Below, piece after piece: positions 28,529 to 40,931 of a DNA stretch of 64,000 nt. The notes below the pieces were generated by a model that had not been told where the DNA came from, ran no database searches, and saw only the letters and a program-made list of their open reading frames with translations. This stretch comes from Pseudomonas chlororaphis. GTDB lineage: Bacteria; Pseudomonadota; Gammaproteobacteria; Pseudomonadales; Pseudomonadaceae. A program made the translations under genes and the position numbers. Location: the NCBI GenBank assembly GCA_001023535.1, contig CP011020.1, positions 2,493,734-2,557,733 of the forward strand, read 5' to 3'. The first letter of the stretch is position 1. Each line of letters begins with the position of its first letter.

Positions 28529-29035
28529 ATGCAACCCACTGCAATCGATAGCAAAACCAAACACTCGGGCGAGCGCGTCGCGTTCATCCAGGCCTGCTGG
28601 CACAAGGAAATCGTCGACCAGAGCCGCAACGGCTTCGTCGCTGAAATGATCAATCAGGGCTATCAGGAAAGCGATATCGACTTCTTCGAAGTCGGCGGCG
28701 CCTTCGAAATCCCGCTGCACGCCAAGCTGCTGGCCAAGTCGGGCCGCTACGCCGGCATCGTCGCCGCCGGCCTGGTGGTGGATGGCGGTATCTATCGCCA
28801 CGAGTTCGTTGCCCAATCGGTGATCAGCGGCCTGATGCAGGTTCAACTGGAAACCGAAGTGCCGGTGTTCTCGGTGGTGCTGACGCCCCATCACTTCCAC
28901 GCCGGGGAAGAGCACCAGAAGTTCTTCTTCGAACATTTCGTGCACAAGGGCCAGGAAGCCGCGAAGACCTGCGCCGACACCCTGCACAAGACCCGGGCAT
29001 TGCGCCGTACCGAGCCGCGTGCGGTAGCGGTCTGA
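28529..29035 (+). CDS. ribH2: 6,7-dimethyl-8-ribityllumazine synthase, RibH2-type
   Basis: 168 residues. It follows the lumazine synthase fold with F-IQACWHKEIVDQ near the N-terminus, the substrate-binding EVGGAFEIPLHAKLLAKSG segment, and VVLTPHHFHAGEEH where typical enzymes have VLT-ENIEQA-ER. The double-histidine form is that of the second, RibH2-like class found as an extra copy in some proteobacteria. The reaction condenses a ribityl-aminouracil with dihydroxybutanone phosphate to form the lumazine precursor of riboflavin. The gene is alone behind the FMN riboswitch, which strongly supports a flavin-related role. The ATG has an ACAGGAA site upstream. Confidence 0.88.
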   Translation: MQPTAIDSKTKHSGERVAFIQACWHKEIVDQSRNGFVAEMINQGYQESDIDFFEVGGAFEIPLHAKLLAKSGRYAGIVAAGLVVDGGIYRHEFVAQSVISGLMQVQLETEVPVFSVVLTPHHFHAGEEHQKFFFEHFVHKGQEAAKTCADTLHKTRALRRTEPRAVAV

Positions 29036-29046
29036 CGACCCCTTCC

Positions 29047-29138
29047 CTGTGGGAGCGGGCTTGCTCGCGAAAACGGTGTGTCAGCCGTCGCATAGGTGGC
29101 TGACCTGACGCCTTCGCGGGCAAGCCCGCTCCCACAGG
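29047..29138. repeat. REP palindrome pair (REPIN)
   Basis: Inverted GTGGGAGCGGGCTTGCTCGC and GCGGGCAAGCCCGCTCCCAC units joined by a TCAGCC...GGCTGA hairpin, directly after the lumazine synthase gene. Confidence 0.9.
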
Positions 29139-29180
29139 TTTTCTGCTTGCCGCAGATATCGCAGCTACCGCAAAAGTAAG

Positions 29181-29270
29181 TGTGGGAGCGGGCTTGCCCG
29201 CGAAGGCGTTGTGTCAGCCAACTAAAATGTTGCTGTCATACCGCTTTCGCAAGCGAGCCCGCTCCCACAG
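29181..29270. repeat. REP palindrome pair (REPIN)
   Basis: A second doublet of the same GTGGGAGCGGGCTTGC type, 42 bases after the previous one and ending just before the astE stop codon, so two doublets fill the convergent gap. Confidence 0.9.
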
Positions 29271-29287
29271 TTGGAATCCGCCGCCCT

Positions 29288-30295
29288 TCAGGCCAGGTTC
29301 TCGTCAGTCGCCGGCACGATCAGGATCCCGGCCCGCAAGCCGTTCTTGACCTTGGGGTTGGGGAAGATGATGCGGGCGCCCTCTTCCTCGATCACCCAGC
29401 GGGTCTGGGCGATGTCTTCGGCCAGCACATAGCCTTTTTCCAGTTCCGAGAAGTTCTCGATGTCCGCCGGCAGGTTCAGGCGAAAGTTGTCGCTGTGCTT
29501 GATGATTTCCCGCGCCACATTGAACAGTTGCAAGCCGTCGAGCCCGTCATCCAGCTCTGGTTCGTTGCCTTCGATGATCTGTTGCAGGCGGGTTTCCAGC
29601 AGGCTGACGTTGACACCGTCGTTCTGCCCGAATGGCCGCGCCTTGCCCAGCTCCAGGGTGAAGGACTCGGCACCCAGCTGTTCGTAGGTGTAGGCGCTGA
29701 AGACGATGGACGGTTTGTTCTGCAACAGCACCGCCTCCATCCCCGCCGCCCGCAGGCGCGCCAGTTCACGGCGTGAGTGCGGGCGACCTTCCTTCCACGG
29801 GTACAGGGCAAACTGCTCGATTTTCGAGCCGCGGATGGCGGTGTGCAGGTCATAATGCAAGCGACTGCGTTCCGGGCGATTGAAGAAACTGGCGGCCAGT
29901 CGCTCCAGTTCGCAGGCGCGCAACGCCTCGGGGCCGCCGCTCAGTTCGTGACGCCCGTTGAACAGCCGGTTGACGTCCTGCTCGACGAAACGCTCGCCCC
30001 GCCGAATGGCCTCGGGGTTGCCGAACAGGAACAGAATGCGTGCCCGGGGCTTGAGGACTCCACGGGCGATGTCATGCAGCAAGCGGTCGAGCAACTCGAT
30101 CGGCGCGGTCTCGTTGCCATGGATACCGGCCGACAGCAGCAGGTCCAGGCCGTTATCCCGGGCTTCGGGCGGCTTGACCTCCAGCGCGCCCTCGCTCAAC
30201 CAGCGCATCCGTACGCCTTCGACTGTCAGTTGAGTCTTCTCCGCCGGTTCACGGCCGGCGAGGGTCAGTTCAAGCAGTTTGCCGAGGGCGAGCAT
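29288..30295 (-). CDS. astE: Succinylglutamate desuccinylase
   Basis: 335 residues, a zinc peptidase-like amidohydrolase of the AstE/aspartoacylase family. Zinc ligands are visible in [13 protein letters not shown] (H and E) and DLHTAIRGS (H), and the catalytic glutamate lies in the [12 protein letters not shown] segment. It hydrolyses N-succinylglutamate to succinate and glutamate, the last step of the arginine succinyltransferase route. It is the last gene of the minus-strand aru/ast operon, 12 bases after the small His-rich protein gene. Confidence 0.93.
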   Translation of the reverse strand: MLALGKLLELTLAGREPAEKTQLTVEGVRMRWLSEGALEVKPPEARDNGLDLLLSAGIHGNETAPIELLDRLLHDIARGVLKPRARILFLFGNPEAIRRGERFVEQDVNRLFNGRHELSGGPEALRACELERLAASFFNRPERSRLHYDLHTAIRGSKIEQFALYPWKEGRPHSRRELARLRAAGMEAVLLQNKPSIVFSAYTYEQLGAESFTLELGKARPFGQNDGVNVSLLETRLQQIIEGNEPELDDGLDGLQLFNVAREIIKHSDNFRLNLPADIENFSELEKGYVLAEDIAQTRWVIEEEGARIIFPNPKVKNGLRAGILIVPATDENLA

Positions 30296-30307
30296 AGCGC
30301 GGTTTCC

Positions 30308-30595
30308 TTAATGGTCGTGGCCGCAATCCGGGCCATGGACATGGTCATCGTCGCCGACGTCCGCCGGTTCCATTTCCAGTTGCAGGCTGACCAGGTTGGT
30401 CGCCAATGGACGCAACAACAGGTTGGCGTATTCCTCGTCCCCTTCCTCGACGTCCACGCCGATCAGCAACTGGCCGCGGCCGTCCTGCTGGATCCACAGC
30501 TCCTTGCCTTGCCACATCACCGCGACGCGGGTGCAGGAGGTTTCCAGTTGGGTGCCATCGGTGTCTTCAAGAATCAGCTGCAGGCCATCGCTCAT
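30308..30595 (-). CDS. Small conserved protein with histidine-rich tail in the ast operon
   Basis: 95 residues with no signal peptide. The body is a beta-rich sequence (LQLILEDTDGTQLETSC, VAVMWQGKELWIQQDGRGQ, LLIGVDVEEGDEEYANLLL) and the end is acidic and metal-ligand rich, finishing HVHGPDCGHDH. A gene of this kind lies between astB and astE in other pseudomonads, so it is a fixed operon member, but no function is established that I know of. The tail could bind zinc or nickel; AstE is a zinc enzyme, so a role in metal supply is conceivable but only a guess. Confidence 0.8.
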   Translation of the reverse strand: MSDGLQLILEDTDGTQLETSCTRVAVMWQGKELWIQQDGRGQLLIGVDVEEGDEEYANLLLRPLATNLVSLQLEMEPADVGDDDHVHGPDCGHDH

Positions 30596-30664
30596 GTTTT
30601 TACGTTCTCGTCTGGGGATAAGGCAACGCGCCCTGCTTTGACTGTAGTCAGGTCGCGCGCGCTT

Positions 30665-32011
30665 TCAATTGATCTGGAAAGGATAAACCGCGCCAAGTTT
30701 AAGGATTTGTGTCAGTTCATCCAGTGCCGCACGGCATTCGAGCAGCAACTGCGGGTCTGCCAGGTCGTTTTCGGTCATGCGGTCGCGGTAGTGCCGTTCG
30801 ACCCATTGGGTCAGCGACTCGTACAACGGCGCGGTCATGATAACCCCTGGGTTGACGGCCGCCAGCTCGGTTTCATTGAGCGCCACGCGCAACCTCAGGC
30901 ACGCCGGGCCACCGCCGTTCTGCATGCTTTGCTTGAGGTCGAAGACCTTCACTTCGCGAATCACCCCGCCCGAGGCCAGCAAGCCTTGCAGGTACTGCCA
31001 GACGCGCTCGTTGCTACGGCATTCTTCCGGCACGATCAACAGCATCGAGCCATCGGCACGCGACAGCAGTTGGCTGTTGAACAAGTAGGAACGGACCGCA
31101 TCATCGACCGTCACCGCCGAACGCGGCACGCACACGGCCTGGAACTTCCCGCCGACCTTGGCGAGCTTGTCGCCCAGCTCGGCCAGCAGCTTGTCAGTCT
31201 CAAGGAAGGCATCCTCGTGGTAGAACAGCACTTCGCCGTTGCCGACCGCGATCACGTCGTTGTGAAACACGCCCTGGTCGATCACCGACGGGTTCTGTTG
31301 TGCATACACCACACCGTCCTCGCTCAGCCCGTGCAGGCGCGCGACGGCGCGGGACGCTTCGAGTGTCTGGCGCGCCGGGTACTTCTGCGGGGCCGGGTAA
31401 CGCATGTCGAAGGCGCTGCGGCCGAACACGAAGAACTCCACGCCGGCTTCGCCGTAGGCGCGGCAGAAACGCGTGTGGTTGGCGGCGCCTTCATCGCCGA
31501 ACTGCGCCACCGCCGGCAAGGCGGCGTGATGGGCGAAGTGTTTCTGGTCGGCGAACATCGCGCCCAGCACGCGACTGGTGGTGGGGTGCTCGATGCTGCG
31601 GTGGTACTTGCAGTTCAGGTTGGCGGCGGTGAAATGCACGCGCCCGTCAGCAGTGTCGGCACTCGGGCTGACGGTGGCGGCGTTGGCCACCCACATGCTG
31701 GAAGCCGAGCAACTGGCGACCAACAGGGGCATCGCTTCCTTCGCCGCCTGCTGGATGACCTGGGCATCGCTGCCAGCAAAGCCCAACCGACGCAGGGCAG
31801 CCACGTCTGGACGTTCTTGCGGCGCCAGCACGCCTTGCGTAAAGCCCATGTCCATCAGCGCCTTCATCTTCGAAAGGCCCTGCAACGCCGCTTCCTTGGG
31901 GTTGGAGGACTGCTGGCTGTTGCTCTGGGACGCGACGTTGCCGTACGAGAGCCCGCCGTAGTTATGGGTCGGCCCCACTAGACCGTCAAAGTTGACTTCA
32001 TAGGATTTCAT
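30665..32011 (-). CDS. astB: N-succinylarginine dihydrolase
   Basis: 448 residues from the ATG of [20 protein letters not shown]; 13 further upstream codons are in frame but not needed. It is a member of the amidinotransferase/guanidine-modifying fold, with the active-site cysteine in [14 protein letters not shown] near the C-terminus and histidine and glutamate/aspartate residues in the [11 protein letters not shown] and FHND segments. It converts N-succinylarginine to succinylornithine, two ammonia and CO2. A REP doublet separates it from astD upstream. Confidence 0.94.
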   Translation of the reverse strand: MKSYEVNFDGLVGPTHNYGGLSYGNVASQSNSQQSSNPKEAALQGLSKMKALMDMGFTQGVLAPQERPDVAALRRLGFAGSDAQVIQQAAKEAMPLLVASCSASSMWVANAATVSPSADTADGRVHFTAANLNCKYHRSIEHPTTSRVLGAMFADQKHFAHHAALPAVAQFGDEGAANHTRFCRAYGEAGVEFFVFGRSAFDMRYPAPQKYPARQTLEASRAVARLHGLSEDGVVYAQQNPSVIDQGVFHNDVIAVGNGEVLFYHEDAFLETDKLLAELGDKLAKVGGKFQAVCVPRSAVTVDDAVRSYLFNSQLLSRADGSMLLIVPEECRSNERVWQYLQGLLASGGVIREVKVFDLKQSMQNGGGPACLRLRVALNETELAAVNPGVIMTAPLYESLTQWVERHYRDRMTENDLADPQLLLECRAALDELTQILKLGAVYPFQIN

Positions 32012-32069
32012 CAGCGAGGCTCCACGAGAATCTGTTTTTATAGGCATCAAGTAACATCGGCGGCGCTTC

Positions 32070-32136
32070 TATCGCGAGCAAGCTCGCTCCCGCAGGGCCT
32101 TGCACTGTCCTTGTGGGAGCGAGCTTGCTCGCGATC
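32070..32136. repeat. REP palindrome pair inside the ast operon
   Basis: Compact doublet: ATCGCGAGCAAGCTCGCTCC then GTGGGAGCGAGCTTGCTCGC with about 25 bases between. It sits between astD and astB and could affect relative transcript stability. Confidence 0.88.
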
Positions 32137-32141
32137 GTGGT

Positions 32142-34633
<2,492 letters not shown>

Positions 34634-34676
34634 GCTATCTCCTCAGACGGGCCGCTCACGCCACCCGCGAAACTCA

Positions 34677-35696
34677 TTAAACCGCCACCAGGCGTACGCT
34701 GGCACCTTCGCCGACACCCAGGGCCTCGGCCGCTTCCATGTCCAGCGTCACAGGCTTGCCCGGCGCGTAATCCAGCTCCAGCAGCACAGCGCGGTAATCC
34801 TGCAACAGGGCATTGGCCACCAGGTATTGCCGGCCGGCGCCCTTGACCGGTTCGCCGATCTTGACCGGCACCACGCGGCTCTGGGCAATCGAGCGGATCC
34901 CCGAGACACGGGCATGCAGGGTCGGGCCGCCATCGAAGATGTCGATGTAGTGATCGGTCTCGAAACCCTCGCGCATCAGGATGTCGAAGGTGATCTGCGC
35001 GCGCGGGTGGACCTGGCCCATGGCTTCCTGGGCGGCGTCCGGCAACAGCGGCACGTAGATCGGGTAATGGGGCATCAGCTCGGCGAGGAAGGTGCGGCTT
35101 TTCAGCCCGCACAGACGCTCGGCGGCGGCGTAGTTGAGGTCGAAGAAATTGCGCCCGATGGCGTCCCAGAATGGCGAATCACCGTTCTCGTCGCTGTAGC
35201 CGACGATCTCGGTCACCACCGAATCGGCGAAGCGCTCCGGGTGGCTGGCGACGAACAGCAGGCGTCCACGGGAGTTGAGTTCCGACCACGGCGAGCCGAC
35301 CAGTTCCGGGACCACGTAGAAGCTGGTCAGCAGGCTGTTGCCGGTCAGGTCGTGGCACTGGGAGAGCACGTGGATCTTGTTGTGGATCTTCAGCTCACGG
35401 GAGGCGTGGACGAAGGTTTCATTGCGAAAGCTGTAGAACGGTTCGGAATAGCCCGCCGACGCGACGATCGCCGAACAGCCCGCCAACTTGCCGGTGGCGG
35501 TGTCTTCAAGAACAAAGAAATAGCTCTCCTCGCCGTTGAAACTGACTTCGGCGGCAAACGAGGCTTCGCTCGCGGCGATCTTGTCGCTCAAGCGTTCCAC
35601 GTCATCCGGCAAGGAAGTGACACCGATCGGACTGTCCGCAGCCAGACGCTGTACCTCGCCCAGATCAGCCATTTGCGCGGGGCGCATCACCAGCAT
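34677..35696 (-). CDS. aruF: Arginine/ornithine N-succinyltransferase, alpha subunit
   Basis: 339 residues from MLVMRPAQMADLGEVQRLA; the frame is open 18 codons further upstream but that part overlaps the likely leader. It is an AstA-family paralogue of the next gene, with EIVGYSDENGDSPFWDAIGRNFFDLNYAAAERL and REGFETDHYIDIFDGGP in the same places. The two subunits together perform the first committed step of the succinyltransferase pathway. It follows aruC across a 212-base gap that holds a REP doublet. Confidence 0.94.
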   Translation of the reverse strand: MLVMRPAQMADLGEVQRLAADSPIGVTSLPDDVERLSDKIAASEASFAAEVSFNGEESYFFVLEDTATGKLAGCSAIVASAGYSEPFYSFRNETFVHASRELKIHNKIHVLSQCHDLTGNSLLTSFYVVPELVGSPWSELNSRGRLLFVASHPERFADSVVTEIVGYSDENGDSPFWDAIGRNFFDLNYAAAERLCGLKSRTFLAELMPHYPIYVPLLPDAAQEAMGQVHPRAQITFDILMREGFETDHYIDIFDGGPTLHARVSGIRSIAQSRVVPVKIGEPVKGAGRQYLVANALLQDYRAVLLELDYAPGKPVTLDMEAAEALGVGEGASVRLVAV

Positions 35697-35792
35697 GGTG
35701 TCACTCCTTAACTTGAAATAAAGGGTTCGACCGAAAGGATCGATACACAAGAAAAAATACCGGGTTTACTGCCCGTCTGTGACCACCGCCCT

Positions 35793-35884
35793 CTGTGGGA
35801 GCGAGCTTGCTCGCGATGGCGGTGGCACATTCAACATTGATGCAAGCAGGACCACCGCTTTCGCGAGCACGCTCGCTCCCACAG
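35793..35884. repeat. REP palindrome pair between aruC and aruF
   Basis: Inverted GTGGGAGCGAGCTTGCTCGC units with a GGTGG...CCACC inner stem. The position suggests differential stability of the aruC part of the transcript. Confidence 0.9.
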
Positions 35885-35908
35885 TGGACCCGGTTCAGCT
35901 GAAATGGA

Positions 35909-37195
<1,287 letters not shown>

Positions 37196-37206
37196 TCAGC
37201 CCGGCC

Positions 37207-37287
37207 TTGTCGCCAAGCGACAACTTCTTATAGCGCCAACCCACGTTTTCAGCGGGTTTACGGCAATGCGACAAATTGCGTCGCAAA
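37207..37287 (-). promoter_or_regulatory. Putative ArgR operators upstream of aruC
   Basis: Two TGTCGC-rich clusters: a perfect inverted repeat TTGTCGC-CAA-GCGACAA at 37207-37223 and TGCGACAAATTGCGTCGCA at 37267-37285. The pseudomonad ArgR half-site is TGTCGC followed eight bases later by AA. They lie 80-160 bases ahead of the aruC start, where activation of the operon by ArgR would be expected. Confidence 0.65.
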
Positions 37288-37377
37288 GGCGCAGTTTAAA
37301 CGTTGCCAGGGGGTTTGAGGCACTCGCTTCCACATTTCCCTTGTCGGGCGCAACTGTAGCTTGGGAGGGGCTTATCT

Positions 37378-37508
37378 GTGGCGAGGGGATTTATCCCCGC
37401 TGGGCTGCGAAGCAGCCCTGAAACAGTCAATCTAATCTGTCTGGCACACCGAGGTGCCGGGTTTTGGGGGCGCTTCGCGCCCCAGCGGGGATAAATCCCC
37501 TCGCCACA
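37378..37508. repeat. REP-like palindrome pair, GGCGAGGGGATTTATCCCCGC type
   Basis: Inverted copies of GTGGCGAGGGGATTTATCCC joined by a 90-base GC-rich hairpin region. This is a third palindrome class, distinct in core from the other two in the window. It fills the gap between aruC and argR. Confidence 0.85.
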
Positions 37509-37541
37509 GAGTAAGCTGCCACCACGAGGACCGCGCCAGTG

Positions 37542-38522
37542 CTAGCCGCGCTCGGACGGCACCGACGACAATTCGAACGGGCTGCTGCTGCGTCGCTGGT
37601 TGCGGTCTTCGCGGGGGGTCGCGCCGAAGAAGTTGCGGTAGGCGCTGGAGAAATGCGGGCCCGAGGAGAACCCGCAGGACAAGCCGATCTGGATGATGGA
37701 TTTGCTGGTTTGCATCAGCATCTGCCGGGCCTTGTTCAGGCGCAGCTCCAGGTAATACTGGCTGGGTACGCGGTTGAGGTACTGCTTGAAGATCCGCTCC
37801 AGTTGCCGTCGGGACACGCACACATGCTGGGCGATTTCGTCGGTGGTCAGCGGCTCTTCGATGTTCGCTTCCATCAGCAACACCGCCTGGGTGAGCTTCG
37901 GGTGACTGGAACCGAGGCGGTTCTGCAACGGGATGCGCTGGCGCTCGCCGCCCTCGCGGATGCGCTCGACCACCAGCTCTTCCGACACCGCACCGGCCAG
38001 TTCCGCGCCGTGGTCCCGGGCCAGCACCGCCAACAGCAGGTCGAGCACCGACATGCCGCCGCAGGCGGTCAGGCGATCGCGGTCCCAATCGAACAGATGG
38101 CTGGTGGCAATGACCTTGGGAAAGCGTTCGGAGAAATCATCCTGCCAGCGCCAGTGCACGGCAGCGCGGTAACCGTCGAGCAGCCCCAATTGGGCCAGGG
38201 GATAGACACCGGCGGACAAGCCCCCGATCACGCACCCGGCCCGCACCAACTGCTTGAGGGCGCTGCCCAGGGAAGAGGCGAGCACGGTCGGCGGCTCATC
38301 GGCCAGCAGGAACAGCTTCTGGAAGCCTTCGAGCTTGCCGGCCCAGGGTTCGCCGGGCAATTGCCAGGCGCCTTCGACCGCCGGCTCGGCTTGCAGGAAC
38401 GAGAGCTCGTAGACCACCTCTGGATGCACCCGCTGGGCAACACGCAAGGCCTCCTCGGCCAGCGCCAGCGTCAAGGCTTTCGTGCTGGGCCAAATCAGGA
38501 AACCAATTCGATGGGCGGTCAT
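37542..38522 (-). CDS. argR: ArgR, AraC-family arginine regulator
   Basis: 326 residues from the ATG of MTAHRIGFLIWPSTKALTLALAEEA; a TTG three codons earlier opens the frame. The N-terminal two thirds form a DJ-1/PfpI-like (class I glutamine amidotransferase-like) ligand domain and the C-terminus is an AraC-type double helix-turn-helix (TTDEIAQHVCVSRRQLERIFKQYL and ...IGLSCGFSSGPHFSSAYRNFFGATP). This is the pseudomonad ArgR, unrelated to the E. coli protein of that name, which activates catabolic and represses biosynthetic arginine genes. It is the last gene of the aot operon and can be autoregulated through it. Confidence 0.93.
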   Translation of the reverse strand: MTAHRIGFLIWPSTKALTLALAEEALRVAQRVHPEVVYELSFLQAEPAVEGAWQLPGEPWAGKLEGFQKLFLLADEPPTVLASSLGSALKQLVRAGCVIGGLSAGVYPLAQLGLLDGYRAAVHWRWQDDFSERFPKVIATSHLFDWDRDRLTACGGMSVLDLLLAVLARDHGAELAGAVSEELVVERIREGGERQRIPLQNRLGSSHPKLTQAVLLMEANIEEPLTTDEIAQHVCVSRRQLERIFKQYLNRVPSQYYLELRLNKARQMLMQTSKSIIQIGLSCGFSSGPHFSSAYRNFFGATPREDRNQRRSSSPFELSSVPSERG

Positions 38523-38635
38523 GGCGGGCAATCCAAAGCGAAAACAGTGTTAAAGCCAGAAGCGGCTGCAACCAAGTTAGACCATCTGGCGCGCGGTGCG
38601 CAGCATGACCTAAATCGGGTGCGAAACGGGAGCGA

Positions 38636-39400
38636 TTACTTGAGGCTGCCCGAAAGAAATTGCTGCAGGCGCTCCGATTGCGGATTGACCAGCACTTCAC
38701 GCGGGTTACCGCGCTCTTCGACGATACCCTTGTGCAGGAACACCAACTGGTTCGACACTTCGCGGGCAAAGCCCATTTCGTGGGTCACCACCACCATCGT
38801 CCGCCCTTCCTGGGCCAGGGCCTGCATCACCTTGAGCACATCACCCACCAGCTCCGGGTCGAGGGCCGATGTCGGCTCATCGAACAACATCACTTCCGGC
38901 TCCATCGCCAGCGCCCGGGCAATCGCCACGCGCTGTTGCTCGCCGCCGGACATGTGGCCCGGGTAGGCGTCCTTGCGATGAGCCACGCCCACTTTGTTCA
39001 GGTAGTGCTCGGCCTTCTCGCGGGCCTCGGCCTTGGCAACGCCCAGCACATGCACCGGCGCTTCCATGATGTTTTCCAGGGCGGTCATGTGCGACCACAG
39101 GTTGAAATGCTGGAACACCATCGACAGCCGCGAACGCATGCGTTGCAGTTGCTTGGGGTCCGCGGCCTTCATCGCGCCATCCTTGCCCGCCACCAGCTTC
39201 AACTCTTCGTTGTTGAGCAGGATCTTGCCGGCATGGGGTTGCTCAAGCAGGTTGATGCAACGCAGGAACGTGCTCTTGCCGGAGCCACTGGAGCCGATGA
39301 TGCTGATCACATCGCCAGCGGCAGCCTTCAGGGACACGCCCTTGAGCACTTCGTGACTGCCATAGCGTTTATGCAGGTCTTGGACTTCAAGCTTGTACAT
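38636..39400 (-). CDS. aotP: Arginine/ornithine ABC transporter ATP-binding protein
   Basis: 254 residues starting MYKLEVQDLHKRYGSHEVLKG. Walker A GSSGSGKST, signature MSGGEQQRVAIARAL, Walker B VMLFDEPTSALDP and the switch histidine in VVVTHEM are all present, with the spacing of the HisP/GlnQ polar amino acid family. It energises uptake through AotQ and AotM. It lies 56 bases after aotM; the aotO gene known between aotM and aotP in P. aeruginosa is absent here. Confidence 0.94.
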   Translation of the reverse strand: MYKLEVQDLHKRYGSHEVLKGVSLKAAAGDVISIIGSSGSGKSTFLRCINLLEQPHAGKILLNNEELKLVAGKDGAMKAADPKQLQRMRSRLSMVFQHFNLWSHMTALENIMEAPVHVLGVAKAEAREKAEHYLNKVGVAHRKDAYPGHMSGGEQQRVAIARALAMEPEVMLFDEPTSALDPELVGDVLKVMQALAQEGRTMVVVTHEMGFAREVSNQLVFLHKGIVEERGNPREVLVNPQSERLQQFLSGSLK

Positions 39401-39456
39401 GCGGTCGGTTCTCACAAAACGTCATTCGTTGAGCAGTCGATCGGATCGATGCGTTA

Positions 39457-40155
39457 TCAGTGCTTGCGCGGGGCCAGGTAAACCAGCCAGCGGCGTTCGG
39501 CCAGTTTGAACAGGCGCACCAGGATGAAGGTCAGGCACAGGTAGAAGACACCGGCCGTGATGTAGGCCTCGAACGGCAGGTAATACTGCGCATTGACCGT
39601 GCGCGCGGCACCCGTGATGTCGATCAGGGTCACGATGGACGCCAGGCTGGTGGTCTGCAGCATCATGATCACTTCGTTGCTGTATTGCGGCAGCGCCCGG
39701 CGCAGGGCCGACGGCAGCAGGATCCGGCGATACAGCGTGAAGCGCGACATGCCCATGGCCTTGGCCGCCTCGATTTCACCGTTGGGCGTGGCCCGCAGGC
39801 TGCCGGCGATGATCTCGGCGGTGTAGGCACTGGTGTTGATGGCGAACGCCAGGCACGCGCAGAAGGTCGCACTGGACAGCCAAGGCCAGAGGAAGCTCTC
39901 GCGCACGAACTCGAACTGTGCCAGGCCGTAGTAGATCAGGAACAACTGCACCAGCATCGGCGTGCCGCGAATCACGTAGGTGTAGAGCCAGGCGCTCATG
40001 TTCACGACCGGCTGCTTGGACACCCGCATCAGCCCCAGGGGCAGCGCCGCCAGCAGGCCGAAGAACAGCGACAGCGCCAGCAGCTTGAGGGTGGTCAGCA
40101 AGCCACTGAAATACAGCGGCAAGGCTTCATAGATGACGTTGTAGTCGAAGATCAT
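39457..40155 (-). CDS. aotM: Arginine/ornithine ABC transporter permease
   Basis: 232 residues with about five membrane helices and the permease EAA loop ATPNGEIEAAKAMGMSR..LPSALRRALP. HisM-type partner of AotQ in a heterodimeric inner-membrane channel for basic amino acids. The start codon overlaps the aotQ stop by four bases (ATGA), so the two are translated together. Confidence 0.93.
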   Translation of the reverse strand: MIFDYNVIYEALPLYFSGLLTTLKLLALSLFFGLLAALPLGLMRVSKQPVVNMSAWLYTYVIRGTPMLVQLFLIYYGLAQFEFVRESFLWPWLSSATFCACLAFAINTSAYTAEIIAGSLRATPNGEIEAAKAMGMSRFTLYRRILLPSALRRALPQYSNEVIMMLQTTSLASIVTLIDITGAARTVNAQYYLPFEAYITAGVFYLCLTFILVRLFKLAERRWLVYLAPRKH

Positions 40156-40841
40156 AGATCAGCCGCCCTTACGCCTACCGAGTAGCGCTTCTCAAGGTGA
40201 CGCAGTGCCAGCAACGAGACGCTGGTGATCACCAGGTACATCGCCGCCACCGCCAGGAAGAAGGTGAAAGGCTCGCGAGTGGCATCCGCCGCCTGCTTGG
40301 CCTTGAACATCATGTCTTGCAGGCCCACCACCGAAATCAGCGCGGTCGCCTTGGTCAACACCAGCCAGTTGTTGGTGAAGCCGGGAATGGCCAGGCGAAT
40401 CATCTGCGGCACCATCACCCGGAAGAACACCTGCAAGCCGCTCATGCCATATGCCATGCCCGCCTCGGCCTGCCCCTTGGGGATGGCCATGAACGCGCCG
40501 CGAAAGGTTTCCGACAGGTACGCACCGAAGATGAACCCCAGGGTGCCGATACCGGCCGCCAGCGGATTGAGGTCGATGTAATCGTCATAACCGAGCATCG
40601 GCGCCAAGCGATTGAGCAGGTCCTGGCCGCCGTAGAAAATCAGCAGAATCAGCACCAGGTCGGGAATGCCGCGAATGACCGTGGAATACAGGTCGCCCAG
40701 CCACGCCAGCCAGCGCACCGGCGAAAGACGCAACGCGACACCGATCAGCCCCAGGACGATGGCCAGGGCCATGGACGACAAGGCGAGCTGAAGCGTCAAC
40801 CATGCGCCATCGAGGATGACAGCCCCGTAGCCTTTCAACAT
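40152..40841 (-). CDS. aotQ: Arginine/ornithine ABC transporter permease
   Basis: 229 residues, HisQ-type permease with the EAA-loop segment IPKGQAEAGMAYGMSGLQVFFRVMVPQMIRLAIPG and several membrane helices beginning AWLTLQLALSSMALAIVLGLIG. It follows aotJ after a gap containing a strong stem-loop, and is coupled to aotM by overlap. Confidence 0.93.
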   Translation of the reverse strand: MLKGYGAVILDGAWLTLQLALSSMALAIVLGLIGVALRLSPVRWLAWLGDLYSTVIRGIPDLVLILLIFYGGQDLLNRLAPMLGYDDYIDLNPLAAGIGTLGFIFGAYLSETFRGAFMAIPKGQAEAGMAYGMSGLQVFFRVMVPQMIRLAIPGFTNNWLVLTKATALISVVGLQDMMFKAKQAADATREPFTFFLAVAAMYLVITSVSLLALRHLEKRYSVGVRAADL

Positions 40842-40869
40842 GATTCAGGTCCTCGAAAATGGGATGAAA

Positions 40870-40910
40870 AAATGGCGCAAACCGCAGGGAGCCTGGTGCT
40901 TGCGCCATTT
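40870..40910 (-). terminator. Intercistronic stem-loop between aotJ and aotQ (attenuator)
   Basis: Perfect 11-bp arms AAATGGCGCAA/TTGCGCCATTT with a 19-base loop. Such elements behind a binding-protein gene typically let more transcript end or stabilise the upstream message, giving excess AotJ over the permeases. Confidence 0.75.
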
Positions 40911-40931
40911 CTCACGAGTGGCGGGACGGTG

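Noticed and set aside
29777..31981. 734-codon frame opposite astE, the small ast gene and astB
   Set aside because: It spans three real genes on the other strand and has antisense-type composition.
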